Shown piece by piece: positions 1 to 6,110 of a DNA stretch of 6,413 nucleotides. Origin of the DNA: Anaerolineaceae bacterium UBA6107 (GTDB lineage: Bacteria > Chloroflexota > Anaerolineae > Anaerolineales > Anaerolineaceae); the NCBI GenBank assembly GCA_002428455.1, contig DIWL01000034.1, positions 4,755 through 11,167 on the forward strand, in the 5' to 3' direction. The position numbers were made by a program, and so were the translations under genes. The stretch's first letter is position 1; the number at the start of each line of letters is the position of its first letter. A model generated the notes under the pieces. The model saw only the letters and a list, made by a program, of their open reading frames with translations, was not told where the DNA came from and searched no databases.

Positions 1-2720
1 CGACGCTGCGCTACAGAAACGCGCACCATCATATCAACACCAGCAGAAAGGTCAACATTGTCTTCGCGTGTGAATACTTTCACATCGACAACTTTACCGC
101 GTTCGCCATGTGGCATACGCAGCGAAGTATCTTTCACATCGCGCGATTTTTCTCCAAAAATGGCCCGCAGCAATCGTTCTTCCGGGGTGAGCTCTTTTTC
201 GCCCTTGGGAGTGATCTTGCCGACCAGTATGTCATTAGGTCCAACTTCCGCACCGATGCGGATAATACCTTGTTCGTCCAGGTCCTTGATCGCATCCTCA
301 CCCACATTGGGGATGTCGCGCGTAATCTCCTCAGGTCCTAACTTTGTGTCGCGGGCTTCCACTTCATATTTTTCAATATGAACCGAAGTAAATTTATCGT
401 CCTGGACCAGTCTTTCAGAGATGAGAATAGCGTCTTCGAAGTTGCCACCTTCCCAGGAGAGAAAAGCCACAACCACATTTTGCCCTAATGCCAGTTTTCC
501 ATTTACTGTGGAGGAAGAGTCCGCCAGAATATCGCCTTTGCGGATGCGCTGACCCTTCACCACAGCGGGTCGCTGATCGATGCAGGTGCTCTGATTCGAG
601 CGTTGATACTTGCGGAGGTGATATTCCTTGACCCTGCCCTCGGTATTCCTTACAGAGATTAATTGCCCTGTGACGGAGATCACATCTCCATCCTCCTGGG
701 CGATCACGACCTGACCAGAATCCAACGCAGCATAATGCTCCATGCCGGTTGAGATGAGGGGGCTGTCCGGATTGACCAGGGGAACCGCCTGTGCCTGCAT
801 GTTCGAACCCATCAAGGCACGGTTGGCGTCATCATGCTCAAGGAAGGGGATCAATGCAGCACTGATACCGACGACCTGGTGCGGCGAAACATCCATGTAA
901 TTCACACTATCGCCACTGGAGAGAATGAAGTCGCTGTGATAGCGGCAGGAGATTTGCTCCTTGGCGAATTCAATTTTTTCATCCAGGGGAGTGTTCGCCT
1001 GGGCGATGACGAATTTATCTTCAGCGTCTGCAGAGAGATATTCAACCTCGTCAGTTACAAATGGTTTTACAAAAACCATATCTTTTTTATTTCGCTTGAT
1101 GGCTGTGAGCAGGTCGGCTGTGATGCGTTCGCCTTCCTTTGCGATGATCTCACCGGTTTTCTCATCAGTGATCGTTTCGCGCAGCATGCGGCCTTCCAGC
1201 CTTGGATCGTCTGCAGCGAGCACTTTCGCTACCTTGCGGTAAGGTGTCTCAATGAAGCCGTACTCATTCACACGCGCATAACTTGCCAAACGACCGATCA
1301 AACCAATGTTCGGACCTTCAGGCGTCTCAATAGGACAAATTCGGCCATAGTGAGAATGATGCACATCGCGCACATCAAATCCGGCACGTTCACGGCGCAA
1401 ACCACCCGGACCAAGGGCTGACAGTGTACGCTTGCTGCGTAGTTCGGCCAAGGGGTTGGTCTGGTCCATGAACTGGGATAATTGTGATGAGCCAAAGAAT
1501 TCGCGCAACGCAGCGACGACTGGGCGGATGTTGATGAGGCTCACCGGAGAAACCTGGTCCTGGTCGCGGATGGACATGCGTTCTTTGATCACGCGCTCCA
1601 TGCGGCGCAAGCCGATGCGCAGTTTATTCTGGATTAATTCACCGTTCGTTTTTACACGGCGGTTGCCCAGGTGATCAATATCATCTTTGACCTCAATTGA
1701 ATTATTAATGAGGATCATACGCCTGACGAGGTAGACAATATCCCATTTGGTCACACTGCGGTGAGAAACCGGGATACGGCTCATCAGATCAAGTTTCTGA
1801 TTGAGTTTGTATCGCCCTACCCTTTCGAGATCATAATGGCGGCTATCGAAGAGCTGCTCTTCAAGAAACTGCCTGGCGTTCTCAAGGTTGGCCGGATCGC
1901 CGGGGCGCATGCGTCGGAAGAATTCGATCAGTGCTGCTTCTGCAACTGTTTGTCCGTGAGACAGGTCCCACTCAGGTTCCTGCCGGATCGTGGAAGCGAT
2001 GAACTGGCGATCAGGATCGTTGTCAATATCATTGAACAATGAGATCAATTCTTCGTCAGAACCAGTCCTGATCGGTGAATCTCCTAATAGACGGTCATCC
2101 ACAGCAGCCATCGCACGCAGGAAGATCGTGATGGGAACTGTGCGCTTGCGATTAAACTTGAGGATGAGGTAATCATTCTTCCTGGTTTCAAATTCCATCC
2201 AGGCGCCGCGGTCAGGAATCAACTTGGCCATGGCGAGTGGGTGTCCGGTTGTGCGATCTACGGGTGCTTCAAAATACACGCCTGGTGACCGGATCAACTG
2301 AGAGACAACTACGCGCTCAGTGCCATTGATGATAAATGTTCCTTTATCGGTCATCTCAGGGAAATCACCCAGGAAGATGTCCGATTTGACCGGTTCCGGA
2401 ATATCCGGACCGGATAGGAGTACTGAGACGTACAACGGACTGGAGTAAGTGAGGTCCCGCTCAACACACTCATCAATGGAGTGTTTGGGAGGTTCAAACC
2501 AGTACTTCAGACCCCACTGTTTTGACTCTGCACTGCGCCCGGGAAAATGCAGGCGCATGCCTTTGTTGTAGGATTCAATGGGAGAGATCTCATCAAACAG
2601 ATCTTCCAATCCATCTTGCTTGAGCCGTTTGAAGGAATCCAGCTGTACTTCGATCAGGTTAGGCAGATCAAAAATTGTTGGAATGCGTGCGTATGTTTTG
2701 GTTGGTAAAACAGAAGCCAT
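1..2720 (-). CDS. rpoB: DNA-directed RNA polymerase subunit beta (partial, C-terminus outside window)
   Basis: This is the beta subunit of the core RNA polymerase, which forms one side of the active-site cleft. The frame is open without interruption for 906 codons from ATG at 2720 to the window edge. The roughly 300 or more C-terminal residues, including the switch and clamp parts, are missing. Recognisable parts in order are the N-terminal PTKTYARIPTIFDLP, GTFIINGTERVVVSQLIRSPGVYFE (split here: about residues 128-152), the rifampicin region (about 410-436), RICPIETPEGPNIGLIG (about 455-471), and NFEDAIL, whose E762/D763 match E. coli E813/D814 near the catalytic magnesium. The start is supported by AGGAGA at 2726-2731, five bases from the ATG. 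The gene has its own promoter (2801-2829) and is not preceded by rplJ/rplL. The wording of the protein suggests Chloroflexota. The rifampicin pocket is unusual and is listed separately. Confidence 0.98.
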   Translation of the reverse strand, partial: MASVLPTKTYARIPTIFDLPNLIEVQLDSFKRLKQDGLEDLFDEISPIESYNKGMRLHFPGRSAESKQWGLKYWFEPPKHSIDECVERDLTYSSPLYVSVLLSGPDIPEPVKSDIFLGDFPEMTDKGTFIINGTERVVVSQLIRSPGVYFEAPVDRTTGHPLAMAKLIPDRGAWMEFETRKNDYLILKFNRKRTVPITIFLRAMAAVDDRLLGDSPIRTGSDEELISLFNDIDNDPDRQFIASTIRQEPEWDLSHGQTVAEAALIEFFRRMRPGDPANLENARQFLEEQLFDSRHYDLERVGRYKLNQKLDLMSRIPVSHRSVTKWDIVYLVRRMILINNSIEVKDDIDHLGNRRVKTNGELIQNKLRIGLRRMERVIKERMSIRDQDQVSPVSLINIRPVVAALREFFGSSQLSQFMDQTNPLAELRSKRTLSALGPGGLRRERAGFDVRDVHHSHYGRICPIETPEGPNIGLIGRLASYARVNEYGFIETPYRKVAKVLAADDPRLEGRMLRETITDEKTGEIIAKEGERITADLLTAIKRNKKDMVFVKPFVTDEVEYLSADAEDKFVIAQANTPLDEKIEFAKEQISCRYHSDFILSSGDSVNYMDVSPHQVVGISAALIPFLEHDDANRALMGSNMQAQAVPLVNPDSPLISTGMEHYAALDSGQVVIAQEDGDVISVTGQLISVRNTEGRVKEYHLRKYQRSNQSTCIDQRPAVVKGQRIRKGDILADSSSTVNGKLALGQNVVVAFLSWEGGNFEDAILISERLVQDDKFTSVHIEKYEVEARDTKLGPEEITRDIPNVGEDAIKDLDEQGIIRIGAEVGPNDILVGKITPKGEKELTPEERLLRAIFGEKSRDVKDTSLRMPHGERGKVVDVKVFTREDNVDLSAGVDMMVRVSVAQR
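1413..1493 (-). other. Rifampicin-resistance-determining region of RpoB with non-canonical residues
   Basis: This segment aligns without gaps to E. coli RpoB 507-533. It reads GSSQLSQFMDQTNPLAELRS followed by KRTLSALG. Q513, D516, R528 and S531 (E. coli numbering) are kept. Position 525 is Arg (codon 1437-1439), position 526 is Ser instead of His (codon 1434-1436, residue 429 here), and position 529 is Thr instead of Arg (codon 1425-1427, residue 432 here). His526 and Arg529 line the rifamycin pocket in structures of bacterial polymerase. Changes at 526 are classic resistance mutations. I infer reduced rifampicin sensitivity; this was not tested. Confidence 0.85.
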
Positions 2721-2761
2721 GGGTTTCTCCTAAAATAACAAACCTGGCGGTAATTGAATAA

Positions 2762-2788
2762 ATCCCGCGGCCAGACCGGAGCCGGGAT
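2762..2788 (-). other. Stem-loop near the 5' end of the rpoB leader
   Basis: ATCCC at 2762-2766 pairs with GGGAT at 2784-2788, and GGC at 2769-2771 pairs with GCC at 2781-2783, giving a GC-rich hairpin with a small bulge. An alternative uses six consecutive pairs, ATCCCG/CGGGAT. It begins a few bases after the predicted transcription start. On the minus strand it is followed by ATTTATTCAATT, which is only moderately T-rich. It could stabilise the mRNA 5' end, act as a weak attenuator, or stop transcripts arriving from the metallophosphoesterase gene. The structure is visible; its role is a guess. Confidence 0.45.
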
Positions 2789-2800
2789 GCGCAAATTTTC

Positions 2801-2829
2801 ATTATACCAATGCAATTTCGAATGGTCAA
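2801..2829 (-). promoter_or_regulatory. Sigma-70-type promoter of rpoB with AT-rich upstream element
   Basis: On the minus strand TTGACC (2829-2824) is separated by exactly 17 bases from TATAAT (2806-2801), a near-perfect housekeeping promoter. Transcription should start around 2793-2795, giving a leader of about 74 bases. Just upstream of the -35 box, 2830-2850 is almost pure A/T (TTAAAATTAGAAATTTTC), like an UP element that contacts the alpha-subunit C-terminal domains. This suits a highly transcribed gene. There is no clear terminator between the upstream gene and this promoter. Confidence 0.85.
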
Positions 2830-2875
2830 GAAAATTTCTAATTTTAATGTTGATATCCCCATTGAATGAACACGA

Positions 2876-3496
2876 TCATTCCACTGCCTCCCACTTCCCG
2901 AACCTGACCTTTGATCCGGTTAGTGCGATGATCGCACCGGCTGCCGTTCCGCCGGGTTGGAATTTGATTATACCAAAGGAGATGCGTATTTCCGGACGAA
3001 TCGCGATACTCGCTGAACCGGGATTGTGAAAAAGTCTACCCCTGATTTCTCGGTTTTCTGCGCGATGCGTATGTCCAAATATGTACACATCGGCATCCTC
3101 TGCCAACCTTTCCAAGCGCCTCACATACCTGTCCATCCGGTAATTCTGTAACACATATTGGAACTTATCAAACCAGTAATGAAATGGATCAATGTGTCCA
3201 TGAGTTAGTAACACCCGGCTTCCATTGATCACGAATCGTTGATGAAGCGGCAGGTGCTTACGGTGCAGAATATCGCGGTTTCCGGCAACAGCGTAAACCG
3301 GCGCTACTGATCCCAATTCATCAAGTATTCGCGGTGTCGAGATATCTCCTGCGTGAAGAATGTAATCCACCTGATGTGCTGTTAGTTTGGTAAGCAGATC
3401 TGGGTGTAACGCATTGACGCGGTCAGGTATGTGCGTGTCGGCAATAACCCCCACCGTGATGGTTTGCGAAGCAGAAATTTCGATGGTTGTGATCAA
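2876..3496 (-). CDS. Metallophosphoesterase, YfcE/MJ0936 family
   Basis: This is a small calcineurin-like phosphoesterase of 206 aa, probably a cytosolic metal-dependent phosphodiesterase whose natural substrate I cannot tell. All metal-ligand motifs are present: IADTH (D20, H22), HAGD (D51), AGNRD (N73), LLTHGH (H99, H101) and FGHTHR (H142, H144), followed by FHNPGS at 157-161. There is no signal peptide or membrane segment. The best start is TTG at 3496-3494, overlapping the TGA of the upstream HAD gene in the form TTGA. It has no good Shine-Dalgarno, so translation probably depends on coupling. A GTG about 14 codons later would cut into the first beta strand. The stop is TGA at 2878-2876. 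It forms a two-gene operon with the hydrolase and ends about 45 bases before the rpoB -35 box. Confidence 0.93.
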   Translation of the reverse strand: MITTIEISASQTITVGVIADTHIPDRVNALHPDLLTKLTAHQVDYILHAGDISTPRILDELGSVAPVYAVAGNRDILHRKHLPLHQRFVINGSRVLLTHGHIDPFHYWFDKFQYVLQNYRMDRYVRRLERLAEDADVYIFGHTHRAENREIRGRLFHNPGSASIAIRPEIRISFGIIKFQPGGTAAGAIIALTGSKVRFGKWEAVE

Positions 3497-4101
3497 CTTA
3501 GCAATTGGCGAACGTCACTGATCGCTTGTTGGGCATTCAAAAAATGAATCCCGTGGATACCGAGTTGTTCTGCAGCGTCAATGTTTTCCTGCAGGTCATC
3601 CACAAAAATTGCCTGCCCGGGTTTAACTTCCAACTGATCCAGCATCAAATGGTAGATGGCAGGATCAGGTTTCGCCAGGCGTACTTCGGCGGATATGATG
3701 GCGTGGTGGAACAATTCCAGGCAGTTGTAATATTCATCCAGCACCTTGCGGGTCCCTGTCCACGCATTGCTAAGCAAAGCAATCAGGTAATCATTCTTAA
3801 GTGAGGCCAAAAATTCACGTATATCCGGGTCGATGCGGTCCCCTGCCCAGAACTGCAATTGGAAATCAGACAAGTCTGCAGCAGGTACTCCCACCTGCCT
3901 CCTGATCCACTCCCAATGTTCCTGTTCGCTCACATCACCTAATGCAGCCAACCGCGCAGATTCACTTTGAAAAACCAATTGATTCAAAGTTTTCAATGGA
4001 ATTCCCCAATCCGCTGCCAATTGTTGCCGTGGAGTCGGATCCCATTCACGCAGTAACACGCCACCCATATCCCAGATTACAGCCTTGGTCTCATTGTGCA
4101 T
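3493..4101 (-). CDS. HAD-superfamily hydrolase (YihX-like subfamily IA)
   Basis: This is a haloacid-dehalogenase-fold enzyme of 202 aa, most likely a phosphatase acting on a small phosphorylated metabolite. The specificity is unknown. Counting from ATG at 4101, motif I is WDMGGVL with nucleophile D11. The usual second Asp is Gly, as is common in the YihX/epoxide-hydrolase-N-like branch. Motif II is LLSNAW (S111), motif III is AKPDPAIY (K144), and motif IV is FVDDLQENI (D168, D169). A helical cap lies between motifs I and II (about residues 15-95), as in C1-type caps. An in-frame GTG at 4113 would add four residues. I prefer the ATG because GAGGTG lies nine bases ahead of it and overlaps the GTG itself. 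An extended -10 promoter sits just upstream. The gene overlaps the metallophosphoesterase by four bases. Confidence 0.93.
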   Translation of the reverse strand: MHNETKAVIWDMGGVLLREWDPTPRQQLAADWGIPLKTLNQLVFQSESARLAALGDVSEQEHWEWIRRQVGVPAADLSDFQLQFWAGDRIDPDIREFLASLKNDYLIALLSNAWTGTRKVLDEYYNCLELFHHAIISAEVRLAKPDPAIYHLMLDQLEVKPGQAIFVDDLQENIDAAEQLGIHGIHFLNAQQAISDVRQLLS

Positions 4102-4138
4102 CAGCGGTTCCACCTCTTCGTTTTGTATTGTCCGCTAG

Positions 4139-4147
4139 ATTATAACA
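4139..4147 (-). promoter_or_regulatory. Extended -10 promoter of the HAD-metallophosphoesterase operon
   Basis: The minus strand reads TGTTATAAT, an exact extended -10 (TGn plus TATAAT at 4144-4139). No good -35 box exists at 16-18 bases, since that position falls inside the 4159-4188 hairpin. This is consistent with an extended -10 promoter that does not need one. The start would be near 4132, giving a leader of about 30 bases before the ATG at 4101. Confidence 0.65.
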
Positions 4148-4158
4148 TTCCACATTAC

Positions 4159-4192
4159 ACGGGTTGCCGGGTGGTACCGGCAACCCGTTTTT
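4159..4192 (+). terminator. Perfect 12-bp hairpin followed by T-run on the plus strand
   Basis: ACGGGTTGCCGG (4159-4170) pairs perfectly with CCGGCAACCCGT (4177-4188) around a six-base loop, followed by TTTTT at 4188-4192. Read on the plus strand this is a textbook intrinsic terminator. Read on the minus strand it begins about ten bases after the GNAT stop codon at 4200, but it is preceded by AAAAA and followed by GTGTAATG, with no U-tract. All neighbouring genes are on the minus strand, so its orientation is odd. It may block antisense transcription or form the 3' end of the GNAT mRNA. Its promoter-proximal half also covers the -35 region of the HAD operon. Confidence 0.7.
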
Positions 4193-4199
4193 GAATGAA

Positions 4200-4766
4200 C
4201 TACTCAGCCTCAGCCATCATTGAATTCAGTGTTTCCCACTCTCCACGCAGGATTCCCATATCGATGATGTCCCAACGCTGGTCTTCTTTGAAGATCACTT
4301 CACGTTGCGTCCCCTCGTAGCGGAACCCGCTCTTTTCATAGGAACGGATTGCGCGCTCATTATAGGAAAACACGCACAGGTTTACACGGTGCAGGTTCAG
4401 GCTATCAAAGGCATATTTCAGCAGCAGCTGCATGGCTTCAGTTCCATACCCCTTTCCGCGGTAATCCCTGTCGCCAATGCCAATTCCCACCCAGCCATTT
4501 CGGGCAGCCCAGTCAAAGCCACCCAATTCTATGAAGCCAATTACTTTGTCGTCTTCCACGGTATGGACCATGAACAGCGCACCATCACCCTGATTTTCTT
4601 CGAAGTGTTCCTTGGCAATCGAAGCGGATATCATCGATGCCGGCACATCATCCAGCAGCCGTTTATATTCACTATCGCGGTCCCACTCCTCCCAGAAGAT
4701 CATTTCTGTTTCCGGGTTGAAAGGTTCCAGCCTTACTTTTTGTCCCATCAGATACGCATTGCTCAT
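4200..4766 (-). CDS. GNAT-family N-acetyltransferase (RimJ/RimL type), canonical copy
   Basis: This 188-aa cytosolic enzyme should transfer an acetyl group from acetyl-CoA to an amine. The acceptor cannot be told from sequence; RimJ/RimL relatives acetylate protein N-termini or small amines. Beta strands of the fold appear at VRLEPF (11-16) and KVIGFIELGGF (74-84). The acetyl-CoA loop is intact as DRDYRGKGYGTEAMQLLLKYAF, with RGKGYG at 103-108, and is followed by LHRVNL, YNERAI and SYEKSGF (142-148). The ATG at 4766 is preferred because AGGAGG (4774-4779) is seven bases away. ATG at 4769 is only four bases from it, and one at 4796 would extend into the upstream gene. The stop of the preceding GNAT gene and this start share TGATG, so the two are translationally coupled. 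It is last in its cluster, with a hairpin just beyond the stop. Confidence 0.93.
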   Translation of the reverse strand: MSNAYLMGQKVRLEPFNPETEMIFWEEWDRDSEYKRLLDDVPASMISASIAKEHFEENQGDGALFMVHTVEDDKVIGFIELGGFDWAARNGWVGIGIGDRDYRGKGYGTEAMQLLLKYAFDSLNLHRVNLCVFSYNERAIRSYEKSGFRYEGTQREVIFKEDQRWDIIDMGILRGEWETLNSMMAEAE

Positions 4767-5341
4767 CATGCTACCTCCTGAACCAGTTTCTTCCATTCCG
4801 GCCGCAATAGACTGTACACCATTTCATCATGATATTCACCATCATGAAATACAGCCTGGCGGCGTTGACTTTCACGCAGGAATCCAGCTTCTTCGTACAT
4901 TTCCATCTCACGCGCGCGGTATGCAGGCAAGTGAACGCTGACCCTGTGCAGGCTGAGCTCCAGGAACGCATACTCCAGGACCATTTTCAAAACCGGTCTG
5001 CCATGTGCATCAAATTCCTGTTCATCGAGCATGTCGATATACATCCAGGTGTACTGGTTTGAACCATCAAGGTAACCGAGCTTCACCAAACCAACCAGTC
5101 GTCCATCGTTCTTTTCGCGCACCGCAAAATAATAATGCGAGCGTCTGTCACCAGCCTTCTTCAGCATTTCCTTCATTTTTTTCTTGATCTCGGTCACTGT
5201 GTAAGGTCGGTAGATGCCATCAAAGTAGTGCTTGATGAAAGCAGGATCTTGCGTGAACCGTGAAAGAATCTCGGCGTCCTTTTCCGGATCCAGTGCAGTA
5301 AGTCTCACCAGTCCGTTTTCAAATAAAGGTCTATTAATCAT
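4766..5341 (-). CDS. GNAT-family acetyltransferase-like protein with degenerate acetyl-CoA loop
   Basis: This 191-aa protein has the RimJ/RimL-type GNAT layout. VRLTALDPEKD is at 12-22, RLVGLVKLGYLDG at 81-93, the helix VLKMVLEYAFLELSLHRV at 117-134, and the C-terminal MYEEAGFLRESQRRQAVF with DEMVYSLLRPEW at 148-183. It resembles the next gene strongly in the last third, so the two may be an old duplication or a paired family. Unlike its neighbour, the expected Q/R-x-x-G-x-G/A loop reads DAHGRP (111-116). The central Gly is kept, but the leading Gln/Arg and the final Gly/Ala are replaced by Asp and Pro. It may bind the cofactor weakly or differently. The start ATG at 5341 has GGAG five bases upstream. 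It lies 35 bases after the recombinase-like gene and overlaps the next GNAT by one base. Confidence 0.88.
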   Translation of the reverse strand: MINRPLFENGLVRLTALDPEKDAEILSRFTQDPAFIKHYFDGIYRPYTVTEIKKKMKEMLKKAGDRRSHYYFAVREKNDGRLVGLVKLGYLDGSNQYTWMYIDMLDEQEFDAHGRPVLKMVLEYAFLELSLHRVSVHLPAYRAREMEMYEEAGFLRESQRRQAVFHDGEYHDEMVYSLLRPEWKKLVQEVA

Positions 5342-5376
5342 TCTTACTCCGTTATCAATTCTTTTCCAAAGCGTTC

Positions 5377-5808
5377 CTATTCAAACAAACAATAGGGTGT
5401 GCAATCACCATTCCGGCAGACCAGTAGCTCAAAACCACCTGCGGTTCTGTAGATCTGACGCATGTCTTCATCCGCTGACGGAGTACCCAGTAGGGCAGAT
5501 TCATCCAGTATGAAGATGCGTTTGAACAAACCATTCAACAGATCGGTCATCATCTGGCGGTAAGCCGGTCGCTGTAAGTTTTCCAACGCGTCCACGTCAA
5601 CGTAGATCCCGCGCAGATGATTCATCATCTGCTTTGAATGGATGAGCATTAAACCGGCATACAGTTGAGACTTGGCATCCCGGCAGTAAGCACCTGCCTC
5701 CAATTTTTCACCGCGAATATAGAAACCAAATGCGGAAGGATCCGCCTGGTATTCATATTCGAAATGTTCAACACGATAAGCGCCGAATTTCATTAATGTA
5801 TCAAGCAT
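5377..5808 (-). CDS. Unknown protein resembling a catalytically inactive serine-recombinase (resolvase) domain
   Basis: I do not recognise this 143-aa protein as a named family, but residues 38-131 read like a resolvase N-terminal catalytic domain. AGAYCRDAKSQ (38-48) matches the nucleophile strand usually written aYxRVSTxxQ, with R43 kept but Ala45 where the Ser should be. GIYVDVDALENLQRPAYRQM (67-86) matches the 'yvDeg.SG...RPaf..m' stretch. LNGLFKRIFILDESALLG (91-108) matches 'G.fd.vvv..lDRLsR', with Asp kept but both Arg lost. GGFELLV (124-130) resembles the next strand. No DNA-binding C-terminal domain follows. The tail CRNGDCTPYC carries three Cys, and the first 37 residues are not explained. 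AGGAGG sits six bases before the ATG, so it appears to be expressed. It leads a cluster with two GNAT genes 35 bases downstream. The resemblance is by eye and needs a profile search. Confidence 0.6.
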   Translation of the reverse strand: MLDTLMKFGAYRVEHFEYEYQADPSAFGFYIRGEKLEAGAYCRDAKSQLYAGLMLIHSKQMMNHLRGIYVDVDALENLQRPAYRQMMTDLLNGLFKRIFILDESALLGTPSADEDMRQIYRTAGGFELLVCRNGDCTPYCLFE

Positions 5809-5820
5809 TTTCGGCCTCCT

Positions 5821-5932
5821 TCTTCTCCTGCACTACACTAACTTCTTCTTATTACCGCACAAGGATTACGCTCCTTACATCACACAACCTCTTTGCCGTC
5901 CATCTTCCCTCCTTCCGTTGCCGTGCATAGCT
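5821..5932 (-). promoter_or_regulatory. Leader stretch with repeated Shine-Dalgarno-like motifs and a possible 7-codon ORF
   Basis: Between the terminator and the recombinase-like gene there is no full gene and no convincing promoter. The stretch holds AGGAGG at 5908-5913, AAGGAG at 5871-5876 and a CAGGAGAAG run just before the true ribosome binding site. The first is followed four bases later by ATG at 5903 and a short frame MDGKEVV ending in TGA at 5880. That stop overlaps an ATG-TAA start-stop pair at 5880-5875. AAGGA and TCCTT (5876-5859 region) could form a small hairpin. It may be a leader peptide or only purine-rich sequence. Confidence 0.3.
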
Positions 5933-5979
5933 GGAATTAAAACGAAACGGTCACGGGTCTTTACTTGCACCCGTGACCG
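5933..5979 (-). terminator. Intrinsic terminator of the 31-codon gene
   Basis: On the minus strand CGGTCACGGGT (5979-5969) pairs perfectly over 11 bases with ACCCGTGACCG (5958-5948) around a ten-base loop, directly followed by TTTCGTTTTAATT (5947-5935). It lies 21 bases after the TAA of the small peptide gene. It closes that unit and separates it from the downstream recombinase-GNAT cluster, unless it is leaky. Confidence 0.85.
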
Positions 5980-6000
5980 CTGATAGCGATTAATGACTAC

Positions 6001-6096
6001 TTAACTGGAAACAGGCGCAATACAACAAGGGGAACCAACACCACCGGCATTGCACAGGGTGCGATTCTTTTTATTGATAGTGAAGGTATAAACCAT
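6001..6096 (-). CDS. 31-aa Cys/Gly-rich small peptide, no recognised family
   Basis: This small gene runs from ATG at 6096 to TAA at 6001. The product is MVYTFTINKKNRT followed by LCNAGGVGSPCCIAPVSS. The first 13 residues are polar and basic. The last 18 are small, uncharged and carry C15, C24 and C25, two Pro and four Ser/Thr-type residues. There is no clear signal peptide or full membrane helix. That it is real is argued by its expression signals: TTGACA plus an extended -10 upstream, AGGAG nine bases before the ATG, and a strong terminator 21 bases after the stop, with nothing else in the transcript. G18-G19 ahead of a 12-residue Ser/Cys-rich tail recalls precursors of modified or double-glycine-exported peptides, but the leader does not match the usual hydrophobic spacing and no modification or export gene is in view. 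A metal-binding or signalling microprotein is equally possible. Confidence 0.72.
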   Translation of the reverse strand: MVYTFTINKKNRTLCNAGGVGSPCCIAPVSS

Positions 6097-6105
6097 GTTG
6101 CCGCG

Positions 6106-6110
6106 CTCCT
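6106..6110 (-). promoter_or_regulatory. Strong ribosome binding site of the 31-aa gene
   Basis: The minus strand reads GAAAGGAGCGCGGCAACATG. The AGGAG core is nine bases from the ATG. This site fixes the start codon of a gene that would otherwise be too short to trust. Confidence 0.8.

Noticed and set aside
834..1421. Plus-strand open frame of 195 codons inside rpoB
   Set aside because: It is antisense to a continuous, clearly recognisable rpoB frame; its translation shows no family features and it has no ribosome binding site.
4305..4781. Plus-strand open frame of 158 codons opposite the GNAT gene
   Set aside because: It is the shadow of a gene with intact GNAT motifs. The product has no recognisable domain and no promoter points that way.
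4767..4796. Upstream ATG that would lengthen the second GNAT by ten residues
   Set aside because: The extra residues encode the Shine-Dalgarno AGGAGG itself as Gly-Gly, and lie within the preceding gene. The ATG at 4766 has ideal spacing.
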